Shown here one piece after another: positions 47,301 through 54,320 of a stretch of DNA of 64,000 nucleotides. The first letter of the stretch is position 1; each line of letters opens with the position of its first letter. The stretch is from Chelonoidis abingdonii (taxonomy: Eukaryota > Chordata > Testudines > Testudinidae): NCBI RefSeq assembly GCF_003597395.2, contig NC_133778.1, forward strand, positions 27,849,070 through 27,913,069, written 5' to 3'. Made by a program: the position numbers and the translations under genes. Below the pieces are notes generated by a model. That model was not told the DNA's origin and searched no databases. It was given only the letters and a program-made list of their open reading frames with translations.

Positions 47301-47661
47301 TGGTATTACTATTCCTTTCATAACTAGGGCAGGATATTCCCAGCCAAGCAGGGGACCCTTCTGGTAATTTATAGATTGGAATGCTACTGACTGGTAAGGA
47401 AGTGAGAGGCTGATTAAAAAGACCAGGATTTGTGACCCAGTCCCTCAAAGCCTTTTGCAGTCTTCGGACATGAAGAGGCTTGCTAGCCATGCCTACAAGA
47501 GCCATTATCTCCAAGAACTCCTCTTCGCCTGCTTCACATAGCTGCTGTACATCATCACCTCCCTGCTGAATGAAGGCATCAAAGTAGAATAAGAGATTTG
47601 CTTTTTGTAATATTCGATAGAGTTGCAACTCCCCAAGGGTTCTGGGTAAAGCTGACGCCAT
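27653..47661 (-). CDS. NAB1: NAB1, EGR-binding transcriptional corepressor (7 coding exons)
   Basis: The coding sequence joins complement(27653..27744, 29486..29635, 30985..31144, 32759..32869, 39500..39551, 40936..41069, 46843..47661), giving 1518 nt and 505 residues. All introns are GT-AG and the phases are consistent. NAB1 is a nuclear corepressor that binds the R1 inhibitory domain of EGR/NGFI-A zinc-finger factors and recruits NuRD-type repression. Residues 1-80 are the NAB conserved domain 1 (starts [19 protein letters not shown]). NCD2 lies at roughly 200-320. A basic stretch at 318-333 ([16 protein letters not shown]) resembles a bipartite nuclear signal. Two psi-K-x-E SUMO consensus sites are visible at K333 (IKLE) and K498 (IKTE). 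The start is the ATG at 47659-47661; the in-frame codon just before it is GTG, not a start. Mammalian NAB1 is about 487 residues as I recall, so this protein is slightly longer. Identity is by recognised sequence, not by a search. Confidence 0.97.
27894..28309. mobile_element. hAT-like TIR element in the last NAB1 intron
   Basis: The start CAGAGGTGAAAGTAAG and the end CTTTAACCCCTG are inverted repeats. The octamers ATTCATAG (27886-27893) and ATTCACAG (28310-28317) flank it, 7 of 8 matching. The interior shows repeated GTGATTTAAAGGG words. It lies about 150 bp upstream of the last exon on the transcribed strand. Confidence 0.85.
28318..29485 (-). other. NAB1: NAB1 last intron, remaining part
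   Basis: Intron 27745-29485 also includes the TIR element above. The remainder shows no recognisable feature. Confidence 0.6.
29486..29635 (-). CDS. NAB1: NAB1 coding exon (residues 426-476)
   Basis: Acceptor ...tattgacctctttcag then GTGAGAGGCCCCTG; donor CAGCCCTCAG then gtaaga. The exon is 150 nt and starts by completing a Gly codon. It encodes [16 protein letters not shown], then a divergent stretch [20 protein letters not shown] and [11 protein letters not shown]. The conserved N-terminal half ([14 protein letters not shown]) fixes the identity. The middle is longer than the mammalian sequence I recall. Confidence 0.94.
29710..29731. repeat. Poly-A run
   Basis: A homopolymer of 22 A inside the NAB1 intron, about 75 bp upstream of an exon acceptor on the transcribed strand, where it reads as poly-T. 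Confidence 0.95.
29945..30200 (-). mobile_element. CR1 LINE 3' fragment
   Basis: AGAATTTAAGGCCGGAAGCC then ATCTAATCTGACCTCCTGCA and TACCACAGGCCATC is the reverse complement of a CR1 3' tail. It is moderately diverged. Confidence 0.7.
30300..30823. mobile_element. hAT-type element (524 bp) in a NAB1 intron
   Basis: The ends are CAGTGGTTCTCAAACTTTCC and GTGGAGAAACAGTG. The flanks are ATTTAGAC (30292-30299) and ATTTTGAC (30824-30831), 7 of 8 identical. It is the same family as the outer element at 12384-13724 (GGGGTCTGATTTGTCTTG.GTACCCCCA). It ends about 160 bp from an exon donor. Confidence 0.8.
30826..30950 (+). mobile_element. L2/CORE-SINE 3' tail
   Basis: TTTTGACTGTAAGCTCTTCC then AGGCAGGGATCTTGTCTTTA is the conserved tail of L2-type elements. 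The hAT element at 30300-30823 inserted at its edge. Confidence 0.55.
30985..31144 (-). CDS. NAB1: NAB1 coding exon (residues 373-426)
   Basis: Acceptor ...cttgctttatttgcag then TCTGAAAAGGTG; donor GATGGACAAG then gtatgg. The exon is 160 nt and phase 0 to phase 1. It encodes [17 protein letters not shown], then [19 protein letters not shown] and the EEHSPNG motif typical of NAB proteins. An (AT)n microsatellite lies about 17 bases upstream of the acceptor (31162-31187). Confidence 0.96.
31162..31187. repeat. (AT)n microsatellite
   Basis: About 13 AT dinucleotides. It lies 17 to 43 bases upstream of the exon acceptor at 31145 on the transcribed strand. Confidence 0.95.
31188..32758 (-). other. 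NAB1: NAB1 intron between coding exons 4 and 5, main part
   Basis: No gene, RNA or definable repeat seen. Confidence 0.5.
32759..32869 (-). CDS. NAB1: NAB1 coding exon (residues 336-372)
   Basis: Acceptor ...tttttgctcaacag then GATGGTTTTCC; donor AATTCCCAG then gtagac. The 111 nt give 37 codons in phase 0 at both ends, so skipping it would keep the frame. It encodes [16 protein letters not shown], then [21 protein letters not shown]. The stretch [10 protein letters not shown] replaces a shorter stretch in the mammalian protein as I remember it. The reading frame and both splice sites are intact. Confidence 0.94.
32870..37281 (-). other. NAB1: NAB1 large intron (32870-39499), first part
   Basis: It contains decayed foldback repeats with the ACTTCAATGGAGTTACTC or CACTTCAGTGAGGTTACTC core (about 33060-33185 and 34170-34265). 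A CT-rich stretch lies at 35080-35800. No gene is supported. Confidence 0.5.
37282..37449. mobile_element. Short hAT-type element, perfect 8-bp TSD
   Basis: The start CAGTGCTTCTCAA pairs with the end TTGAGAAGCACCG, complementary except one base. The octamer GTGTAGAT is identical on both sides (37274-37281 and 37450-37457). At 168 bp it is non-autonomous. The left end carries GGTCCGCGGACC, itself a palindrome. Confidence 0.92.
37458..39499 (-). other. NAB1: NAB1 large intron, last part
   Basis: It holds the (GT)n tract at 38333-38367 and the foldback repeat segment 38585-38645 (ACTGAAGTCAATGGAAAGAC then CCCACTGACTTCAGTG). Otherwise nothing is recognisable. Confidence 0.5.
38333..38382. repeat. 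(GT)n(GA)n microsatellite
   Basis: About 17 GT units followed by GA units up to about 38382. It lies in an intron. A short CGCGCGCG stretch at 38430-38438 follows. Confidence 0.95.
39500..39551 (-). CDS. NAB1: NAB1 52-nt microexon-like exon (residues 318-335)
   Basis: Acceptor ...ttttttcttctag then ATCTAAATG; donor AAGCTAGAG then gtatga. The 52 nt encode the end of a Lys codon then [17 protein letters not shown]. This exon supplies the basic cluster KR and the SUMO-type site IKLE. The combined length with the previous exon is a multiple of three, so it ends in phase 0. It is too short to be seen by length alone and was placed by phase and homology. Confidence 0.95.
39552..40935 (-). other. 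NAB1: NAB1 intron between coding exons 2 and 3
   Basis: An AT-rich intron. A decayed repeat with CATCCTGCAACTCTTAACCA / TGCAGGATTGGGTA is at 39715-39800. Nothing else. Confidence 0.55.
40936..41069 (-). CDS. NAB1: NAB1 coding exon (residues 274-318)
   Basis: Acceptor ...gtttaacttccag then CTAACAGTTAATG; donor ACCACCAA then gtaagc. The exon is 134 nt. It encodes [18 protein letters not shown] and onward to YKYTYRTT, the C-terminal part of NCD2. It ends after two bases of a Lys codon that the next exon completes with A. Sequence identity to mammalian NAB1 is very high here. Confidence 0.97.
41751..41893. mobile_element. Short hAT-type element
   Basis: The ends CAGTGGTTCTCAAACT and GGTTTAGAACCACTG are inverted repeats. 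The flanking octamers ATGTAGGG (41743-41750) and CTGTAGGG (41894-41901) match 7 of 8. It is 143 bp. Confidence 0.88.
41902..42795 (-). other. NAB1: NAB1 intron, nothing recognisable
   Basis: Part of intron 41070-46842. Short open frames here lack any domain. Confidence 0.5.
42800..42907 (-). mobile_element. CR1-type LINE fragment
   Basis: CAACTAAATCATTCCAGCCA then GGGCTTTGTCAAGACTGACC and GGAGATTCCGCCACCTCCCT match a CR1-group 3' part in reverse orientation. It is cut off where the SINE begins. Confidence 0.6.
42908..43070 (+). mobile_element. tRNA-derived SINE of the turtle (cryptodiran) type
   Basis: The head is 5'-truncated but keeps ATTGGCCTGCTAAACCCAGG and the box B-like GTGAGTTCAACCC. 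The body has GAGGGGGCCATTTAGGGATC. The tail CAGGGGATGGACTAGATAAC then CTTCCAACCCTGATATCCTA is shared with CR1-type LINEs. This composition is a strong pointer to a turtle. Confidence 0.8.
43071..44635 (-). other. NAB1: NAB1 intron, poly-A run
   Basis: The homopolymer A-run is at 43400-43420. No other feature. Confidence 0.5.
44639..45005. repeat. Foldback-family repeat copy split by an insertion
   Basis: The left part GCTCTGTGTAAGCTTGAAAG then CTTCTCTCTCTGACC, and the right part GAGTCCAATAAAAGATATCA then CCTCACGCACCTGGTCTC, are one arm of the family seen as a palindrome at 47755-47950. The element 44696-44960 separates them. Confidence 0.75.
44696..44960. mobile_element. Short GC-rich TIR element, perfect 8-bp TSD
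   Basis: The direct repeats ACCAGACG (44688-44695 and 44961-44968) are identical. The ends CAGGGCTGCCCGGGGG and the complement of the right end, CCGGGCCACCCAGAGG, pair well. The interior has GGGGGCCCTGG / GGGCCC words. At 265 bp it has no transposase. Confidence 0.85.
45006..46842 (-). other. NAB1: NAB1 intron next to the first coding exon
   Basis: Nothing recognisable. A short (CA)n (46717-46727) is the only simple repeat. Confidence 0.5.
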
Positions 47662-47676
47662 CACAGATGATAGAAC
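46843..47676 (-). CDS. NAB1: NAB1 first coding exon (residues 1-273)
   Basis: The acceptor reads ...ttactctctgcag then GTTCTATC, so the exon begins at 47676. It has only 15 nt of 5' UTR before the ATG at 47661. The exon ends ...CTCCACGAG followed by gtaaaaataac, at 46843. The 819 coding nt are exactly 273 codons, so the next intron is phase 0. It encodes NCD1 and most of NCD2. The more variable linker at about residues 85-200 is rich in Ser/Asn and contains the [13 protein letters not shown] segment. Reading past the donor quickly runs into stop codons. Confidence 0.97.
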
Positions 47677-47754
47677 CTGCAGAGAGTAAGAACGTTAATT
47701 ACAAAACAGTCTTTAAACTACAAAATCTAACTCATATTCCTAAACCTACGGATG

Positions 47755-47950
47755 TTAGAGAGACAAGGTGGGTGAGGTAATATCTTTTATTGGACCAACT
47801 TCTGTTGGTGAGAGAGAAGCTTTCAAGCTTACACAGAGCTCTTCTCCAGGTCTGAGAAAAGATGAGCTCTGTGTAAGCTTGAAAGCTTGCCTCTCTCACC
47901 AACAGAAGTTGGTCCAATAAGAAAATATCTCACCCATCTTGTCTCTCTAA
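47755..47950. repeat. Large foldback palindrome (about 87-bp arms, 22-nt loop)
   Basis: Left arm 47755-47841 (TTAGAGAGACAAGGTGGGTG onward to ACACAGAGCTC) is the near-perfect inverse of right arm 47864-47950. The loop is 47842-47863. The arms are the repeat family also present, single-armed, at 44639-45005. It sits about 80 bp upstream of the first coding exon's acceptor. Confidence 0.9.
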
Positions 47951-50900
47951 TATCCTGGGACCAACAGGGCTACAACACTGCACAGACTTCAGGTTATTAA
48001 CTCAGAGGGGAGGGTATTCTTTCTCGTTATAAGATCTTTAACAGCTACAAAGAAAGGTGTTGCATTTTCCCCTTTGACCAATAGGCATGCTATTGGATAA
48101 GATGCTTTCATTTTTAGGGACAAAAGTCCACGGCTGAAACATTTCTGAATAAAGCTCAATGGACCCCATGCTGAAATTTCAATGAAACTGTGAAGGAAAA
48201 AAAGTAGTTCAAGGATGGACTTAGTTTATTTTCAGTTTCCCCCTTCAGATTTGTTCCTAAGAACACCACGCTATATTTCTTTTTCTGCTGCTTAGTGGAG
48301 CTCTTTGAACTATTTCAATTCAAAATATAAACAGACTACCTCAATGGTAACATAATACTTGCCTATACAATAAAGGAACAGCCCCCTCCCCCCCAGTCTC
48401 TGACTTCTCTTACCCCTGGACTCACCCTGTCCCCAAATGCCTGGATTAGGGCTGGGAAAATAACCTTTCAGACATGTTGTAAAGCCTAACAAATCTGTGC
48501 TCTGGTGGACTGCAGTGGGAAGGTGCTGAAGTATCAAGAGTTCCTCAGGTACCTTGTGAAGACCTCATGTTTTCAAACAGAGGGGAACCTAGTGCCTGCC
48601 TCTGCTCATCTCAATTTTGGCAGTTTCACCCAAAGGGACAGAGAGAGAGATTGACAAAGTTAATCTCGGTTAGCAAAGTACTGAAGAATTCAGGGCTGTT
48701 AGAGCTTAAATCCACACCTTGAACTCTGCTTGGTAACTAATAGGCAGCCCATGCTTATTACATTGATGTTCATGCCCTTGTCATGAAGCCCCACTCAGTA
48801 AAAAGGCTGCTGCATTCTAAATAGTCCTAACATGCAGACCCATCTTGAGCGCAGTGCTGCAGTCCACACTCCATGGAAAAAGTGATCTACTTTCATATCT
48901 GCAGAGTATTTGTTTCAGTATACGGAAAGGGGCATCAAAGTCCCTTGTTACCCATAAATCCTGTGAATGCTACTGCTGACAACCAGCAAAGCCCTGGGGA
49001 ATTTCAATTTTTTAAAAAATTATAAATATCAACTCAAAGGTTAGTTTTACAGATTCAGTGGAGTAGTTTCCACTATTATTGTTTTAAGCTAAATCATTGG
49101 TCATGAAAGGCTGGATTGCATAATTTATAGTGTGCTACGGAAGCACTGGGACTACAATGTGAAACAGGTCGGCTAATATTCTTCCTGATCTCCTCTCACT
49201 CAGCACTTTAAAATGGACAGATTAGAAGCCTGCAGGGAAAATTTTACAAAATGTGATGCATTCTACAAATTACTGGTCAGCGCAATAGCTTTCAAAAACA
49301 CTTTAATACCAGAATGAATAACTGTGTGTATGCAGGGACGTTGCTAGGAAAAAATTAAGCAAAAATTATTTTTACATTTTTATGACCTTCTGCCATTAAC
49401 AACAGCCCTTAAACATCCCAAGAAAATTGCAGGAACCAATAATGTTAGAGCTGAACTTTGTTACCAAAGATTTAGTTTTTAGATGCCTATTAAAAAAAAA
49501 GCTTTGATTTAATACTACCAATGAAACTGAAAATTAAGAGAGCTATGTAAACTTCACAAGCCAGACATGGTAGTGACAGGATGTGTGTGAACATTCAGGT
49601 ATGAAAAGTACTTGCACAAGTTTTATTTAATTTTGTCTGAATCACAATTGATAGCATTAACCGTTTTGAGCAGCCACCCTAAGTGTCCCAACTGGTTAGA
49701 CCAGAACCTAACAAGTTATAACCTATGAAAGGTAATATGAAATTGTACCACTTTATAAACATTAAATATCACCCTTCTTGGGAGATCTCAGCCTCCCAAC
49801 CTCTAGCCCCGGTGCAATGGCTGCTTGGGTCCGGCAGATTCATACTCTCCTCTGGCAACACACAGAAACATGCTCAGAAAAAGCTGACACTGCAGGAGAC
49901 AGCCCATAGCTCTGTCAGACACTTCCAACTGCAAGTCTCTGCCCTCTGTTATGGTGTGAGAAAGAGACGTGAACTACCAGCACACTGGCATCACAGCTCA
50001 GGGACCTGAAGACCTCTCCACAGTCTGTGGGGAGCCTGGTTTTCTCCTCCCCGCATCCTCTACCCCTGCTCAACTTTCCGTGCCAGCTTCAAGCCTCATT
50101 CTTCCTGTCAGCTCACTGTGGGGGAAGAGACAGGGAAGAGCACCAGGGGAGCAGGTGTGTGTGTGTATAATTAAAGAGCAATCCAGACTGGGAATGGAGG
50201 ACCATGGGACTCTACAGAGGACATATGGGAAAGAAACATGTAGAAAGTCAAAACAGAGTGGGGACACAATGAGGAGAATCCAGATTAATAGTCATGTGAA
50301 TAGGAACAAATAACACTAATGCAGACTTTTTTAAACATACAAAACACCCAATCTAGGGAATTCCCCTAAACAAGAACACTTTAAAATACATTTAAGGTTG
50401 CATATAATCAACAATACAGCCACTAATTAAATCGTCATCCATCCTTTGCAACCCACAGTAACGCATTCTTCTTCTGACGTTGCCTCACTCCCACTCCCCA
50501 TCCACCGTGTATGTTCTCCCTCTGAACACCATGTCATCTGACCTCTGACCACAAATATTAAATACTGAAAAAACAAAACACAGCGTTATTACAGACTTTC
50601 AAACAATAACTTACCAGAATGCTAAAGCTTTATTACAAACAATTCCCTCCACTAACACACAAACGTAAACAATCAGAAGTCTACGCTACACATAATCATT
50701 TACTTCAATGCCACCCCAACATCCTGAACTATCAGAAAACAACCATTTCTAGCCATTCCAGCTGGTAGGAGCAGAGGATGCACATTTTGCATGGAGGTAG
50801 AGGGAGGAGGCATACTAGCTGTACACGGTGGATGTGGGGAGGGAATGCAGAGAAGAACTCAGGGTTGTGGGCTGCAAGTGATTTCCCAGCTTTTTTATGG

Positions 50901-51033
50901 TTGTGTTATTGCAGTTGAGCAATTTTAACAGTGTTTTTAGTAGAAGTTTGTTTCGGAGGGATAGTATTACAATTAAGCTGTCGCTAATTTAAATAGGAGT
51001 TGGCATAACGGAAAAAAAGTGAAATGTCTTGCC

Positions 51034-51053
51034 TTTTTTTTTTTTTTTTTTTT
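51034..51053. repeat. Poly-T run
   Basis: A homopolymer of about 20 T in the 5' intron. Confidence 0.95.
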
Positions 51054-52984
51054 AAAACCTTTAAGGTTACATTTATTATAGCCAAAGCATGTTAGTACTA
51101 CAGTACCTCTGCATCATTGCAACCTGAGGCAAACAGTTTTGTTTTTGTTACCAGTTGGTATTTTTGAAGAATTTTGAACTGTGACATCAAGTTCATTCTG
51201 CCCTGAAATGGAACAAAAGGCCTAAACCTAAGATTGTGTTTAGAAGGAAACTGGTAACGTTAGTAGGTCCAAATTTGGAAAATCTGTTAAAGTGTTTGAG
51301 CAGACTGTGCTAATTTACTGATTTCTCCAGCCTGTTCCTCAGCCAAATTCTCAGCTCACACGTATTGAAAATTAGGTGCTACGAGTCAGATGTCAGTACC
51401 AATCTTCAACGAACCAGAGCGTGCACATGTTGAGAGATTTGATAAGAGTTAATGATTATAGTGAATCTTCGCTGCATCTTTTAGATTTCAAATATAATCT
51501 AAACTGCTTTAGTCTCTCTAAAGGGAGACAAAAATAGGGTACCAGTGCTCTGATCTCGCAAGCTGCTCTGCACAAGTGGATACATGATCCTGCATGGAGC
51601 TCCGCTAACATCAATAAAGCTTCACACAGGCATGGGGGTCTGCTGTGCAGAGCATATTATAGGATCTATTCTAGTCAGTGTCCTACATCACCATCCTTAC
51701 TGTGGTAGCTTTGCCTCCAGGCTCCGGTTATTACAACAGTACCCGTAAGAAAGTCCTGCATATAAAAAAAGTGATTATTCCATAATATATTCTGATCACT
51801 CTTGGTATTTTGAAAAGTCTCCAATGACAAACTACATTCAGATTTGAGAGTTAGCTACTATGCATATTCATTATATTTTCGTAGCAAGTCTTTCTAAAAG
51901 ACCTAACTATGGAAACAAGTTGCAGTAGCCAGACCTAAGAAATGTTAAGAGGTAGACAAGATTATTGTACCAAAAATAAAAAAAAAATTCCAAGGTGATT
52001 CTCAAGTGTAGTCCATTAAACATAAATTTCATAGTCAGATACAGCAAGATGTGTATCTACATGATAAAAATTTTGAAACTGTAAGGCGACTGGGTACTGG
52101 AAAAAATGACACCACTGAACCTAAATATTTATTTACCAACTATGAAACATTGATTCTATGATTCACTACAGATGTTCCATTTTTAGTTAATCTTGCTATG
52201 CCAAGGCAATCCATTAAGTTTTGTCTGTGGCTGCCAAGATATTAGTTACAACCAAATTCACAGATCATGTCCACTCTTTCACACAACTAAGGTGCAACTT
52301 GGATCATAACAGAATTAGCCTGAAAGGAAAAACAAGCAAACCAGATACCAGAAAAATATTTATCAATTTTATATTTAGATTTATATTAAAAAAAATCTTT
52401 ACAATCCCTGAATTTGGGAGAAACAAGACACCTAAAATCAGTAACCCAACATTTCACCTAGGTTTTGGAGATCCCTATAAAGACACATGACCTTTGTAGG
52501 TCCATTTATTAAGGTGGTTTTGATTTTCTATTAATGATGTGCATACACAAGCATGCATGACATATTACTGCACATGTGGGTGTATGTACTAGATATGAAG
52601 TAAAACAGATACCAAAGCACAAAAGAATTGCACTTATTTTTACCTAATCTGTATTTCTACAGATCAGATGAAGTTATTTTTTGAAAAGATTTTTAGCAAT
52701 GAGATACAACAAACCGAATCCAGACAAAACAACTAACAAAGCAGTAAATTAACCTTTACAATACTTTTTAGGAAGTAAAATCATTAATTTGTGCAGTTGT
52801 AAAATCCCTCTATTACCCAGAGCTCTGGGACACAGAGCCCACAACCTCACACCAATGCCCTAACTGGTACAGTTGGGATTGCACCCCTTCCCCCAACTCC
52901 AAAGGAAGAGACAATGCAAGGATGTTTCTGTACTTTCCGCCTACTCCCTCATCCCTTTTGCACTGGATTTCTCTGGGAATCACC

Positions 52985-53000
52985 CACACACACACACACA
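52985..53000. repeat. (CA)n microsatellite
   Basis: About eight CA units near the CpG island. Confidence 0.9.
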
Positions 53001-53439
53001 TGAATCCGCCCTCTCCTTCCGGCAATCTGCAGCAGCAGCAGCAGGAATAAACTCCTCAGCAGAAGCAACGAAAACACCCCACAGGGCAGAGAAACAGCAT
53101 TTTTTCTTTTTACAATCCACTTTATCTTTCTCTCTCTCTTCCCTCCCACCCCATTCTTCTCATCCTTAATATATCTACAACTATAATACACAGCCCCTCA
53201 TCATCATAGCATCCGAGCACCTAAGCAAGGCTGAACAATAACTTTTCATTTCCCTTGGAAGAGCTTTCCCAGACCCTTTGCTGCAGGATAAACGCAAACA
53301 TAGATTTTCACACACTTTCCAGAAGATAAAGCACACTTTGTAAGAGGAGCCACACTCCTGCGCTGCATGCTACATACACTTTACAAAAACACAGGTACAT
53401 AGCTAGACGATACATAATTTGCAACAGGGTAATGCAGTG

Positions 53440-54320
53440 GGTTAACACACACTCTGCAACAGGCTGTCTGCACGCGCACCCCCGGCCAGACTTTGCAGCG
53501 GATCCCAAGTTTTGCAGCAGGCAGCGCACACGCTCGCGGGGCACTGGCCATCTCCTTACACACTCGCCGCGCAGGAGGGCACCTACATACTTCGCAGGAG
53601 GATGCTACTGCTGCTGCCGCCGCTGGCCGCCTGGGGGTTTCCTCCGTCCTGCCCCGCTGCTGCAGACTCAGCCCCGAAGTTACTGCCAAGGACACCCCCA
53701 GCCTTCGCGCTGCCAGCCCAGACTCCTCCTCTCCCCTGGACGGGGCGGGTGGGGGAGCTGGGCCCCTCCACCTCTTCCCTGGCCGGGGCTTGGCGCGCGC
53801 GCTCAAGGAGGGCGGGGCGGAGGGAGCTGCCTCCCGCCCCCGCCGCCCCCTCCCGCGCGGTCACATGGGGAGATTCCGCTCTTGCTCCATGCGCCGCGCT
53901 TTGGCGCCCTCCCACGCGCGGCCGCGTGACGCAGATCCTAGCGTGGGCCGCGGAGGGGTGGGGGCGGCTGCGGGCCCGGCTGTTGCGGCCTGGGTGGGAG
54001 GGGGCAGCGGGGCGGGCCCGGCCCAGGTGGGGGAAGCGGAGCTGCTTTGGGCGGGGAGTTCCGTTCTCCCCCCGCAGGGAAACCGCTGCTGGCAGGGACA
54101 GCGCGCGCACCCCGGCCCAGGCGCAGACCCACCCTCGGGGCGTCCCACTGAGGCGCACGGCCTTGGGGGCGCCGCCCAGCGGGGTGTTGCCGGGGAGAGC
54201 CTCGCTCAGCCGGTTCCGGGCGCTGACGGCCCCGTCCGCTAAGCTCTCGTCGTCCAGCTCAGCCCCGACCCGCGGGCGGCCCGACCTGTGGCCGTGGGGG
54301 GAGGTAACCGGCTTTTCCCG
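53440..54320 (-). promoter_or_regulatory. NAB1: CpG island, probable NAB1 promoter and untranslated first exon
   Basis: This is the only long CpG-dense, GC-rich stretch in the window and lies about 6 kb upstream of the first coding exon. It contains several GC boxes (GGGCGG near 53741, 53810 and 54049) and an exact EGR-type site CGCCCCCGC at 53835-53843. A CRE-like TGACGCAG lies near 53927. Possible minus-strand donors for a noncoding first exon are GTAAGG near 53559 and GTGAGC near 54349. I cannot choose between them. CpG islands can fire in both directions, but no plus-strand gene is visible. Confidence 0.7.

Larger units (their letters stand above)
47677..53439 (-). other. NAB1: NAB1 5' intron (between the untranslated first exon and the first coding exon)
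   Basis: Intronic sequence upstream of the first coding exon. It holds a foldback palindrome at 47755-47950, a poly-T run at 51034-51053, a (CA)n tract at 52985-53000 and a short (CAG)n at 53031-53045. The segment 48720-48880 resembles an old dispersed repeat seen in other sauropsids but I cannot name it. Nothing else recognisable was seen. Confidence 0.6.

Noticed and set aside
46841..47664. NAB1 start at the in-frame codon before ATG (47662-47664)
   Set aside because: That codon is GTG. The ATG at 47659-47661 gives MASALPRT, which matches the family's N-terminus.
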